Below are positions 22,805 to 34,100 of a stretch of DNA of 64,000 nucleotides, piece after piece. The notes under the pieces were generated by a model. The model was not told the origin of the DNA. It was given only the letters and a program-made list of their open reading frames with translations, and did no database searches. The stretch comes from Eutreptiella sp. 'Long Island Sound 2002' (Eukaryota; Euglenozoa; Euglenophyceae; Eutreptiales; Eutreptiaceae). Each line of letters opens with the position of its first letter. Position 1 is the stretch's first letter. The stretch covers positions 185,803,798 to 185,867,797 of the forward strand of contig OZ038380.1 of NCBI GenBank assembly GCA_964036045.1. Reading direction: 5' to 3'. The position numbers were made by a program, and so were the translations under genes.

Positions 22805-24535
22805 GGGAGACCCGTCGTGACTTGAGTCGCCGACGCCACGCCCCGTCGACCACTTATTCCAATGTGAGTGTTCTGACGACTTGAAAAAACCACATTCTGC
22901 TCAATCCACTGTTCATTCTTCCTGATTACGACATGATGTGGAGAACTGCGAATGTTTGATAATTTGACGTCAATCAACTTTTCTTTGGTCTCCGTTCGGC
23001 AGACAAGGCGTAGATACGCTGCCGAAAGCCACGGAGTGTGCTGCCGTGTCCAGAAAAAACCAAACTCAGGCTTAATTCAGGCAGATCCGGGGTAATCTTG
23101 TCTCTGTTGGTCTGTGCATCTTTGGAATTTGGCTACTCGTGCAGATGGAAGCAAATGTACATAGTAAAAACGCTGGCCAGCGACATTCACCCCTACAGGC
23201 ACCCCCTGTAGTACTGGCGGCACTAGATGCGACGCCAGGAACTCAGATCTTACCTTCATTTGCCGTGATGCTGAAGCCAAAGTCCAGATTCAGATCCAGA
23301 TTCCTTGAATTTAACTTGAATTCCTCAGGTTTGTCCATCATTCTGCCACTGTTGCGCAAAACCCCGACGTCAATTGTTCAGACAACCTTCATATAGGAGC
23401 TCTAGGGACTTCTAACAGCAACCTCTGAGGTCTGTAAGCTTCGGTGTATTTTTGGCACACGCCAATGTGAGCTCAATCCGACCTGAAACTGTCGAAAATG
23501 GTGAATCCAAGTGTCTTGTGGGACTCAATCGAAAGATGGGCCTTGTCCAAGTCGATTGACACCGCCGCCACTGTAAATAAAGGACTATTCGGTGTCTCTC
23601 ACTTACATACTGTCAGTAAAGCGCCTTCAGCGAACCTTCGGCGCGTTACATGCCAAGGATCCAGGGCCATCATGTCCCATCATGATGCATCATCACATGA
23701 TCCACATTTTCATGGAATCTGTTGGATGCTCGCGAACCAACGTGCCGGAAAGCACAATTCAGCTGAATAAACGACAATATATATTAACTCTAGTCTAAAC
23801 GAAGGTGTTAGTAGTTTCAGTTCTAGACATTCCGCTTCATTTCACCTTCATCTTAGGAAAATGAGCAAATTCCCTCATTTTAGGACAGTTTAGGTTGATT
23901 TCCTTGTCATCTCCTCTCATTCCTCGAAGATCTGTTTACGGCTTTGCCTAACTTCGTTGACGCTGATGTTTTTCTGTTCACTTAGGGCTTGCAGACTACA
24001 TTTGTATTTGTTTTCCCTCTCTGTGATTGTTTCATCTCCTTCATCTCTGCTCAAATTGATTCTCAATCTTGCTGAATCTTGTGATCATCCACCAGATGCG
24101 CCAAATCTGAGGCACATGCTGCACTTTTCAGAACGAGAAAAGCGGGAGTAACACGATGTAGAGTACGTGGAGGACACCGAATCGTGCCCGCGACAGCTAA
24201 ACTGTGCCAGAGCGCCGAGATGTCACTCCATTTCTTGATTCTCCCACTCAATCCACCAATAATCTACCTCATTCTCAACCAGGGCATGGTTTGGTATCGA
24301 TTCTCGATACGTTTACATGCTTTTTAGCCCTTAACCTAATGTCTTACTGCCCGGAGGACTGTTCGTCACTCCTCATTCTGTCTCATTTCAGGTTCATCCA
24401 TCCTGATTCAGTGCCGATTCAGCCCAAATCAGGTCAGATCAAGCAGATTTCGCCCCATCGAGGCTACATTTCTATTTTTTTCTGGGACTTACCCGCACTA
24501 CGTTCTTCGTTGACGTAGAGACACACCCCAGTGTG
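22805..24535 (+). other. Noncoding 3' region of element 1
   Basis: About 1.7 kb between the pol stop and the polypurine tract with no supported ORF. AATAAA-like hexamers occur near 23576 and 23765. Nothing else recognised. Confidence 0.6.
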
Positions 24536-24550
24536 TTTTTGGAGGGGGAG
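24536..24550 (+). promoter_or_regulatory. Polypurine tract of element 1
   Basis: A purine run ending GGAGGGGGAG lies directly against the 3' LTR and would prime plus-strand DNA synthesis. Confidence 0.8.
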
Positions 24551-25084
24551 TGTAAGTGCGGCTAACCCCCATCTGCTCAGATTTTCGCAGATCTGCCCCA
24601 GATTGGCTACATTTTGGTCATTTTCTCTGCTTCGGCGGAATCGCCGCGCCGCAGCTCAGTCTCAGGATCAGACCTATATATTTCTGATGTGCCGGATCTG
24701 ATTCCGCGTTCCATTCATCGTAAATCCGCCGCGTTCCGATCATTTACCCGGAATCGCCATTTGCCGCTGACGCGCGCGCGCGAGCCAGATCGGCCAAATA
24801 TTTTTTCACAATCGGATTTTTATAAATCTTTTCAGATAGATATGGACACTCAGATGTACTTAGGAATATCCGCATCAATTTTCTTCATAGACTGGGATTT
24901 TTTGCCGGATAACAATCAGCATGGATCTTGCCTTCGTTGTCGCCGCTCTTGCCTCCGTTGGTGTCCGTGTATCCGGTTCTGCCTCCAACAGCAGCGTTCA
25001 GGTCGACTCCTCGCGTGCCTGCCCCCCTGGTCTTGCCGGCCCTGAGCCGTCCGGCACCATCCACGACCTAGGGCAGCACTTTCA
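24551..25084 (+). repeat. 3' LTR of element 1 (534 bp)
   Basis: Matches 14229-14762 over its full length with about eight single-base differences. Starts TGTAAG and ends TTTCA, and is followed by the target duplication GTGTT. Confidence 0.92.
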
Positions 25085-25089
25085 GTGTT
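25085..25089. other. Target site duplication GTGTT, right copy (element 1)
   Basis: Identical to 14224-14228. Confidence 0.9.
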
Positions 25090-26624
25090 GGGTCGTGTAT
25101 AATTTCCTTTTATTTTCAAAAGCCAAAAAAAGAAGAAAAAAAATATTTTACGAAATTTTGCAGCAGTTTTACCAGTAGGAACAACCACACCCACGCAAGA
25201 AACAAACCCAACAAAGCGGCAGGACAGGACACCACGGCACCACGCGGCAGCACAGCACCACGGGGCACAGCACAGGGGAGCAGGGCACCGAGGGAGAGCG
25301 GGCCACACAGCAACACCGCGCAGGGCGGAGACAACAGGAAACACACAACACGACACCCCAGGGCGCGCAAGGCACAAAGCACAACGGCGAACAACACCAC
25401 GCAGCGACACACCACAGCAAAACACACACAGCGCTGGGGGACAAGACAAAACACGGCGCCAGAAGGCACATGACCCCAAGACGACAGACAGCGCCCCAGT
25501 ACACAACACAGCGCGCGGCAGCACCGAACGGAGCGAAACGAATGAGCACAGCGCACAACAACGCAACGCCAGGCGGCACAACGCGAGTAACACGGCGCAG
25601 CACAGCACCCAGGGACACACCACAGCTCGGCACCGAGACACGACACCAGGAGCCACCAGGACCCACCAGGAGACAACAGAGGACAGCCAGGCCCAACAGC
25701 AAACACACAAACACAACAGGCAACAACACAAAACACCAGCCAGCCCCGCGAGGGCAAGAGAGCACCGAACAGAGAGCAACGGCGCAGGCACACCAGCACA
25801 GCACCGCACAGGCAGAGCACAGAAACAGAAACGATCCGGAACCGGCCCGGAGCCCAGAACCAACGGGGAACAACAGGAAACCAGCGCCACCGGCAAGGAG
25901 AAAAACAAAAAAAGAAGACAGGGCACCACAGCACAGCACCAGACGGCAGCACAGCGCCACAGGATAGTGCACAGGGGAGCAGGACACCACAGGGAAGACG
26001 CAGAGCGACGGCCAGACCAGACACGGGCACCAAAGCCGACACACACCACCAAACGACAACGCTGCGCAACCAGAGCCACCAGCAGACCCCCAACAAAAGG
26101 CAGCGACACCAGGAACCAACAACACTAGCCACCAGAAACAGCACAGACAACGCGCAGAGCACAACGAAAGGGCACCAGCACAGCGCAGCACAGCACCGCA
26201 CAGGGCGGAGAGGACAGGGAACACACAGCACGACACCCCAGAACCCACACAGCAGACGCGCAGCGGCAAGAAACAAACAACAGGCACAGGCAACGACGCA
26301 AACAAACGGCAGAGCACGACAGCACACCACTACACAACAGCACAGCGCGACAGAACATAACACAGGGCAGCGGAACACCAAGACACACAGCGCCGAACCA
26401 CAGGGCGGCGAGCCACGCGGCCAGACAAGGACAGCACCACTGAAGCACGACACCAAGACCCACCAGGAGACAGCAGAGGACAGCCAGGCCCAACAGCCAA
26501 CACCACACAACACCAGCCAGCGCACACAGAGCAACGACAGGGACAGCACCACCGAGGTACACGCGGGCACACCCGACGGCCCAAGACACACAAACCCGCC
26601 CAGCACCGCACAACCGGCAAAAAA

Positions 26625-26840
26625 AAAGGGGGGGGGGGCGCAGAGGCCCAAGGCAACCGGAAAGCAGGAAACGCCTGAGAAAACGGGGGGGGGGGGGAAA
26701 GGGGGGGGGAGGGGGGGGGACAAGACGCCAAGGCCCAAGGCACCCGAGGCCGGAAAACGCGCAAAGCAAGAGACAACGGGGAGACAACACGGGGGGGGGG
26801 GGGAGGCAAAAAAAAGGGGGGGGGGGACAAGACGCCAAGG
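26625..26840 (+). other. Cluster of long G runs
   Basis: Within the T-free tract, several runs of 8 to 13 G lie within about 215 bases (26629-26637, 26686-26698, 26701-26709, 26711-26719, 26791-26803, 26817-26826). Such a strand could form G-quadruplex structures, and short-read assembly errors are likely here. Confidence 0.7.
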
Positions 26841-27038
26841 CCCAAGGCACCCGGGGCTGGAAAACACGCAAAGCAGGACACAACGGGGGCGCAACGAGGC
26901 GGGGGGAAAGGGAAAGGAAAAGAAAAAAAAAACCCAACCACAACCACAAACGGGGCAACCCCAGCCCAGAGGGGGCCGAACAAGCAAAGAGCGCACCAAG
27001 AACGGCCAAAGAAAAGGGGAGGCGCACCAGAACGCGCC

Positions 27039-27043
27039 CGGAA
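27039..27043. other. Candidate left target duplication CGGAA (element 2)
   Basis: CGGAA before the 5' LTR compares with CGGGA after the 3' LTR (49497-49501), one mismatch. It agrees with a 5-bp duplication but is not proof. Confidence 0.45.
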
Positions 27044-27839
27044 AGTAAGAAAAAGTGCTTTTCCAATGCTTTGAGGCATACTCTAGTTGTATTAGAGATG
27101 CACTGAGCATCCAGGCATTTCTATCTTAGTATTGGTCCCACCAAAAGTGGTGATAACACATTTTGACCTATCGAACCAAACACCCAATCAGGATATGGAG
27201 TGGACTCCTTAATCCCCTTTCAATGTGAGGCAAATCATCTTTTCCTGAGTTGACTGAGAACTGACATATCCAAGGCAGAGACTATGAAATTATCTATGTT
27301 TTTCCATGAATTCTTAGCTATCCTAGTGGTATGCACCCTAGGGGGCTGGGCACCTCTTTTTGAGAGGTCCTGGGTTCAATTCCTGGTCAGCCTAGCTAAG
27401 TAGCAAGATCCCATGTGACATGGCAGTGACCTCATCGCCACATGCCCTGCCACCTCAGCACATATGGGACCCAAAACAAAGAGTGCACATCTCCTGAGAT
27501 GGCACTATGGAGAGAGAGTGACCATGGGGCAGTTTTCCAACTCTTTTCCAAAACATTTCAGCTATCTTTGTGAATATGCATTCCGATTTGACCTGAGTTG
27601 CAGTTTCTGTGAATATCCAATCATCTTTCACTGTTTACACTGCAGCCCTTCATGCTTTGATCCTGATTCTCTTCTCTTTGCATACTATTGGCTTGGGCTA
27701 TCCTGGATTGACTTGGACTTACTGTATTTCAACAAACAAAAGCTTTTCATCTCCAAAAACAAGCAGCAGGAAACCCTACACCAACAGCAAGCAGCAGGAG
27801 AGACAAAAAAACAGTGCTGAAAACACTATAAACTTTTGT
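27044..27839 (+). repeat. 5' LTR of element 2 (796 bp)
   Basis: Starts AGTAAGAAAAAGTGC and ends AAACTTTTGT, so it lacks the usual TG...CA ends. The same start, AGTAAGAAAAAGT, opens the LTR of element 3. A 118-codon frame from ATG 27464 is open in both LTR copies but has no domain. A tRNA-like segment is listed separately. Confidence 0.85.
27313..27400 (+). promoter_or_regulatory. tRNA-like segment with Pol III B box in LTR
   Basis: The 88-base segment has a perfect 7-bp end pairing (CTTAGCT with AGCTAAG), a T-arm-like hairpin and the sequence GGTTCAATTCC at 27373-27383, which matches the Pol III B-box consensus fully. An A-box-like TATCCTAGTGG lies upstream. It could be a tRNA-derived (SINE-like) insertion or an internal Pol III promoter. 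The D and anticodon arms are not convincing, so I do not call a tRNA gene. Confidence 0.45.
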
Positions 27840-27850
27840 GGTAGCAAGAG
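27840..27850 (+). promoter_or_regulatory. Primer binding site of element 2
   Basis: GGTAGCAAGAG, preceded by T, follows the LTR and resembles the initiator-Met-type site TGGTAGCAGAGG with one extra A. Element 3 has the closer form GGTAGCAGAGAC at the same place. Confidence 0.6.
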
Positions 27851-27939
27851 GCAGTCTCTCTCTGCGCACCGGCAGCAACCCCGCGCCGTACATCCAGTGC
27901 GCCGAGTACAGGCATATATAAGCAGAAGGGTGACTGAAG

Positions 27940-30430
27940 ATGGACACAAGAAAGGAGGACGCCAACGTGAAGACAGCGCCAGCGCCTGAGGCACCGGCAA
28001 GGCCAGCACCTGGCGCTGTACCTTCGGCGGAGCCCTTACATGGGCCAGTGGATGCGGCTGAGGACTCCCTGGATGGACTCCAGACGGCCTTCAGGGCCCT
28101 GTCTGTCGAAGAGGTGGTCGTTGTCACTCAGCCTGTGAAGAGGCAGAGAAGAGAGAGCGAGAAGGATGCTGGAGAAGAAGCAGACGAAGGAGAGGAACAA
28201 GGGCAAGACCTGACGCATGACCCTACCTTCGAAGGCGCACCAAGCGCTTCTGGCCTCCACGCATCACCCTCTCCTATAACCACCACACTCCCAGTCGCTG
28301 CAACATCCACTTCCACAACCAACCCGCCTATGGCAGAGGGCACAGGCTTTACTGGCATGCCTCCCTACCCCGCCTATGGTATGTGCCCACCTACCACTGC
28401 GCTCCATGAGGCAACTACTGCCAGTGAGCCGGTGGCTACCAGCTCTGCGCCGCGATGGTATGCGGCTGAATATCCCCATCCACTACCCGCTACTGGAACC
28501 TATGTGGATGTTCCTGGGTATGCACCTGGCTATGCAACCTTGAGTGGGTTGAGGAGAGGACCTGAATCACTTGGTGGCAGGAGTAGAGGATCGGGAAGAT
28601 CCTCCAACAGGTCCCTGACGCGGTCGGAGATCAACGAGGTGCTCCGAGGAGCCACTTCAAAAATTGTGGGCGACCTCAGTCAAGAGATCCGTGAGAAACT
28701 GGAGCCCCTGATGATCCCGCCCCACGCGTCACCTACCACGGTGGGAATGTCACCCCATCGGGTCCAGGCCAACCACCTGGCGGCAGGGTTGACAAATACC
28801 CTGGGGAGCCTGAGGAGCAGACCGATGCCGACGCCTGCAACCATACCGAGAAGTCCTTTCGTGCCGAGAACGGCCCAGCCGCCCTACAGCCAGGTGACGA
28901 ACTCGACGAGGGCCGAGCTGGACCGGCTGGGGCTGACAGCTTTGAGGGCTATGGTGGACGTGGAGCCTTATGGCTCCAGTGATCTAGGCGGAGACCCCTC
29001 CGACGATGAGCCGCCGTCGATGACTTGAACTTCGCCCTCGGAGGATGAAGACCCGGAGGACCCCGAGGACCCAAAGGGGAAGAAGAAGAAGAAGAAGAAG
29101 AAGAAGACCCGACGCCCTGAGGGACGCAGGTCCCAGGAGGCGAAGGCTATTGCCACCTCCAAGATCGTGGTGAACCTGCCTGAGTTCACAGGCAAGGACC
29201 TCAGCGAGTTCGCTGAGAATTTTGGCCGGTTTCTACGACTGACCGGCCAAACCCACGCCAGTGGGCGAGTGAAGTGCGATCTGCTCCTGCAGTGCTGCAA
29301 GACCAAGTACCTGGAGAAGCAGGTCAGGCAGATCGTGACTAACTTCGCCACCTTTGCCGATGTGTTGGTTGCCCTGGAGAGGCAGTACCCGACCTACAAA
29401 ACCGACCTCTCCATCAGGGCCGAGATCCAGAACCTGCCCGTGCTGCCCAACAACCTCAAAACCTGGCAGGGTCTCTGAACTGTTGGCTGACCTGGACCAC
29501 TGGGCTGGACGACTGACGCCCGGTTTCTACAGCAGCGATGACCTGCTGTTCTGGTTGGTGGCCAAGCTCCCTCGAGAGCTATGGGACGAGTGCCGTTCGA
29601 CGGCGGAGCGCAAGGCTAGATCCCTCCGCTACGAGGATCTATGCGTGCTACTCCTGGAGCCGGCGCTGGAGAAGGAGAGCGACCAGCACTTGAACAATTA
29701 CCGTCCTGGAGGAGGAGGTTCTGGAGGACATGGCAAAGGGTACCAAGGGTCCCGACCTGGGCAGGGGACTACCCCCAAACGCGCCCACGCCCGTATCATG
29801 GAGAACGTGAAGGAGCTATTCTGGTGTGATGCCAGAGACGAGCAGGGCCACCTGTAGCACGCCCCTGACTGCGAGCAGCGAGACTGCTTCGTAGTCCAGG
29901 GGAAGCAGCAGGAGAAGAACACCGGCGCCAAAGCTAAGCTGCCGGATCATTACAGGTGCACCATCACGTGTGCATTCTGCGGGAAGCGGAAGCACTACGA
30001 GGATGAGTGCTACCATAAGCAACGCCTATCGGCGAAGCTTAAGGGTGAAGATCCTGGCAAGAGCTCAGGCAAAGGTGGAGGCAAAGGCAAAGGCAACGAC
30101 TCCGGCAAGGGCAAGTCGAAAGGACGTGGTCAAGGGCAAGACAAGGGTCAAGGTGGACGAGGAGGAGGCGCTAACCGCCAGCCCGACAACAAGAACAAGG
30201 ACAAGAACGGAGGCAACCCCAACCCTAATCCAGGGGGCAACTCCGAGCCCTCTGGAGGGCAGTCTGGTCCTACCACACGCTCACAAACGCAGGCCCAGCA
30301 AGAACAAGGAGCCAAGCGTAAGCATGAAGGTGGTGATGACGGCAACGCTAAGAAGGGGAGCCGTTTCATGAGGATGGCCCGCAAATTGCGGAACAAGGGG
30401 TTCGAGGTGACCTGTCCCGCGGAGTTCTGA
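27940..30430 (+). pseudogene. gag: Gag of element 2, broken
   Basis: Starts at ATG 27940 shortly after a TATATAAG at 27915. The N-terminal 360 residues are Pro/Ser/Thr-rich. The capsid part (from about 29150) matches element 3 Gag: VNLPEFTGKDLSEFAENFGR, then WDECRSTAERKARS. A CCHC zinc knuckle CAFCGKRKHYEDEC (near 29974-30012) and a Gly/Lys-rich tail follow. Breaks compared with element 3: TGA at 29026-29028, a frameshift near 29470, and TAG at 29855-29857, where element 3 reads on. Gag ends at TGA 30428-30430, followed by CGG in frame with pol. Confidence 0.85.
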
Positions 30431-33400
30431 CGGGGACGCTCTGGTGGCACCCAAGACCTGGTGTTTTGGGTACGTATCCGACTAGGGGGACGTGAATACC
30501 TGGGGGTATTGGACAGTGGCGCCACCATATCTATAGTGGCCAAGAAAATTTTACCTTGTGGGAGCCTGAAGAACACCATGACCACCGCCGCTATACGCAT
30601 GGGGGATGGACATGTGGTGCACAGCTGCGGGGACTGTGAAGTGGAGGTACCTATGGGCTCCAGGACTATCGCCCATCGGTTCTATGTGATAGACACTGAG
30701 GCCTTCGACTTTGTACTGGGTACTGACTTCTTCGTACAGCACTCCCAGATACAATCCCTGACGCTGCAAGCGCCCTACCTACTCTACGTGGACCACGGCA
30801 GTGGCAGAGAGTCTGTGCCACTGGAGCAGTCGGAATATACCTCGAGTTACCTGAGGCTATCGAAGGAGGAGCCCTCGAACATGATGGCGGCCTCCAAAAC
30901 TGAGGACTATCAACTATTGGGGGAAGTCCTAGACCAAGGTCTGAAGGTGTTGGGTTACTCTCGAGAAGACCTGAGTGTGGAGTTGTTCGCCAGCGACAAG
31001 CAACATGTACTGGACCTTTACTGCAGCAAGGGGAAGAACTGCAGCTACAAATTTTACTGGCCCTCTTTCGGGATGGCCTACGGGAACCCCAGGTTCAGTG
31101 AACTGGGGAAGGTGCTGACCAAGGTGGCCTTGGAACGTTCCCGTATGGTCCTGTGTTCCCCCGATTGGGGAGCCCATGGGGGCACCGAATACTGGCGAAA
31201 CCTCGTGGACAGGCTGACTATCAGCTCTGTTCGTTTGCCTGATGAGGCCATCTACGTGCCTCTGGGACGCAAGACGCCTATTGGGAAACCCGGATGGGGG
31301 AGTATGCTTAGTGTGGTGGACGGAGGTCTTACCTCCATTCCCTGGGAGGACCTGGACCCGACTCTGGTCCAGGCTATACAACGAGAAAGCGATGGACTCG
31401 CCTTGGGTGACTTGAAGGATCGCCTACGACCTCAAGATGCTGTTGAAACTACACCCGGAGGAGATGAGTACGTCGTGACTGACACCAACGCCCCCAACTC
31501 TCCCTGTCATGTACCTGTTCCTGATGGAGTCTCTGAGTGTGGACTATCTGAGCTACCTAGCTCTATCCACTCAGATGACGAGACTGAGCACGACGCCTTC
31601 TTCGTGCAGACCTGTATGGAGGAAGTGGAGAACGCCGAGTACGTCGCCCCACTGAAACCCCTACTCTCCATGAGGGTGGAAGACCCCGTGGACGAGGAGC
31701 TGGACCCTCGATCCAGGCTCAGGGAGTATGTGGATTCCAAGAGGAAGTTGGTGGCGAAAAAGCTATGCTACGCGAAGCCTACCCGCAGCTCATGGCCACT
31801 GAAGCAAGGACGTATGGGAGACCTATCCCAATTGAAGGAGGACCTCGAACAGAAGATCACCACCTGGCAAAGGGAGGTAGATCTTAAGCTCATGAAGAGC
31901 CTGTGGGGCGCCCATGTGAGGACCCCAGAGGAGGACGACCTCTCGGAGGAATGTGTATGTGAACCCCCTCGAGCGTGCCTATGTTGCCATCGTCCACCGG
32001 AGATGGTTGAACAAGACCTTCTATATGCCTATCAAGGGCTGAAGGACACTACCTCGGGCGAAGAGTCGGTGGAGGACCACCTCCCGACGTCTATTCAGGG
32101 GGCAAGCAACTTACACTCTGACGAGGACATGGAGGACAAGATCAAGGTATTGGACCCGCGGGTACAAAGGCTTATAAGGACCTATCTGGAGGTGTTCGGA
32201 GAACTACCCCCTCCAGCCTCATGTGACAAGCTTGTACAGATGGACCTCAAGCTGAAACCCGAGTTCGTGGGTCACAAGATCCGGAGGAGACCCTATCCAG
32301 CTCCTAAAGAGCAGGCCGACGAGATTGAGCGACAGATACAAGAATGTATCGACGCTGGCCTAGTCCTGGAGTACAAGGACGGGGGCTACCCCCTACACTG
32401 CAGCCCCTGTTTCCTGGTGGCTAAACCTGGGTCTACAGCCAAACGGCTGGTAGTGGACTACGGAGAGCTGAACAAGAAGACGCTGAACCACTCAGGGTCC
32501 ATTCCCAATATGGAGTCTACCCTGGAGAAGATAGCCTCCTGTCGCTACAAGACCAAAATGGACAAGAGGAGCGGATTCTGGCAAGTGGACCTGACGCCCA
32601 ACGCACAGGAACTACTGGCCTTCATCACCCCTCAGGGGAGGGTCTTCAAGTGGAAGGTCATGCCGTTTGGCGTGGCTAACGCACCCGCTCTATTCCAAGA
32701 GCTGATGAACAAGATCTTGTCCATCCTACGAAGGAGACCTAAGGTGCAGGAGCTCATATCCCGTGGTGCCCAGATGGAGGCTCACATCGACGATGTATGC
32801 CGCGGGACCAATACCCAGGAGGATCACCTAATCCTCTTGGGTGAGTTCTTTGCGGTCTGCCAGGAGAACCACACAAGACTCAAGCTGGAGAAGTGTGAGT
32901 TCATGCAGGAGACCATGCAGTACCTGGGGTTTGACGTTGGCTATGGGTGGTGGACCCCAGCGGCCTCTAAAACCAAACCCCTGATGGATGCCAAGGTACG
33001 ACACGAAGACCCCAAGAAAGGAATTCATGATGTACGCAGTTTCATTGGGGCGTGCAACTTCTATCGCCGCCACATCAAAAACTTCACCTATACCAGCGCC
33101 GTACTGGCGGACTTGATCAAGAAGAGTACTACTTGGCGCTGGGGCCAACAAGAGCAACAAGCGTTTGACGAGCTCAAAGACAAGGTAGCCAACGCTAAAT
33201 GCTTGGACGTGCCTAGAGCACAAGGGGAGATTATCCTGGTGACCGACGCCAGCAATGTGGGCGGTGGTGGAACGTTGTTCCAATGGCAAGCACTAGAGAA
33301 GGAGGAGTTCGACTCGGCCATTTCCCAATGGGGGACGGAAGGTCTCAACCGAGATGGAACCCTCCAGCACAGCTACCCTGACGACAAGTGGGTCCTAGTA

Positions 33401-34100
33401 CCTCTGGGCCACTGGAACTGGAAGTGGAACCAGGCCAGGGGGAACTACTCCACCTATGAGCAGGAATTGCTCGCGGGTATGCTGGTGCTATCCTCACAAG
33501 CACGACTGTTGGGGAGTAACCCTGTGGTCTGGCCGTGCGACCAAGAACCGGTCCGCAGTTTCCAGAAGGGTCCCCCACCTGAGAAGGCCAAGCTACGGCG
33601 CTGGTGGACCTACCTCAGTCAACTACGGCTGACGGTACACCATATCCAGGGAGTGAAGAACGAGTGTGCCGACTACATCAGCCGCAACAACTTCGTTGCC
33701 CTGATTGGTGCCCGGTCTGAAGCGCTGGCTAAGGAGGCGTTCAGCCGTATGGACGTCCACTTGGACCTCAACATGACGATGATACGCCCCCTGGATGGAC
33801 TCCAACAATCGGAGTGCCTGAAGGAGTTTGGGGATATCTACAAGCGCCTGGAGAAACGCCTTGAACCCCTCCTGGTCAACCAAGACCAGTGGAAGAGGGA
33901 CAAGAGCTACCTCTGGCACGAGGACCGCATCGTGGTGCCTAGTGACCGAGTCCCAGCGCTGCTGAAGTGGACCCATGAGTCCAGTGGTCATGTGGGTGCT
34001 GATCGTACCCTGAGGCTGTTCAAGCAGTGGTTCCACACTACGTGGACTGAGGACCAACTGCGGAAAACCCTCCAGCCTATCGTGACAAGTGCCCGTGCAG
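30431..34100 (+). pseudogene. pol: Pol of element 2: protease, NPPF-like domain, RT, RNase H
   Basis: Open from the gag TGA to about 34085. The protease motif is VLDSGATISIV near 30510. The Dam-like segment has VELFASDKQH and AYGNPRFSEL (31079-31105), where the motif reads NPRF instead of the NPPF of element 3, then VLCSPDWG. RT motifs: LVVDYGELNKK, KMDKRSGFWQVDL, MPFGVANAPALFQ and HIDD at 32783-32794, with His in place of the usual Tyr. RNase H: VTDASNVGGGG, YEQELLAG, PCDQEPV, ADYISR. The frame changes near 34085, at the start of the integrase. Confidence 0.88.

Larger units (their letters stand above)
14229..25084 (+). mobile_element. Ty3/gypsy chromovirus-type LTR retrotransposon, element 1
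   Basis: A complete but mutated element of 10,856 bp: 5' LTR, initiator-Met-type primer site, gag, pol (protease, NPPF Dam-like domain, RT, RNase H, integrase, chromodomain), polypurine tract, 3' LTR and 5-bp target duplications. The two 534-bp LTRs differ at about eight positions by eye, so the insertion is fairly recent. In-frame stops at 18589 and 19108 and frameshifts near 20497 and 21645 disable pol. Confidence 0.92.
25180..27043. other. Almost T-free tract of about 1.85 kb
   Basis: On the plus strand whole 60-base rows contain no T (for example 25201-25380) and most others contain one or two. The sequence is built of A, C and G with degenerate long-period internal repeats; for example, blocks near 25300 and 26200 share GGGCGGAG and CACGACACCCCA. 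The strong asymmetry removes stop codons on the minus strand and makes long open frames there that are rich in Cys, Leu, Val and Trp with no domain. I take it as noncoding satellite-like DNA. Confidence 0.7.

Noticed and set aside
25116-27110. Long minus-strand open frames (up to 664 codons) rich in Cys, Leu, Val, Ser
   Set aside because: They arise because the plus strand nearly lacks T, so the minus strand nearly lacks A and therefore stop codons. Several frames are open at once, with no domain and no consistent start.
27313-27400. A genuine tRNA gene
   Set aside because: B box and end pairing are good, but the D and anticodon arms are not; the copy in the 3' LTR has lost one end pair.
27464-27820. 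118-codon ORF present in both LTRs of element 2
   Set aside because: It overlaps the LTR, has no domain, and its conservation is explained by the 99% identity of the two LTRs.
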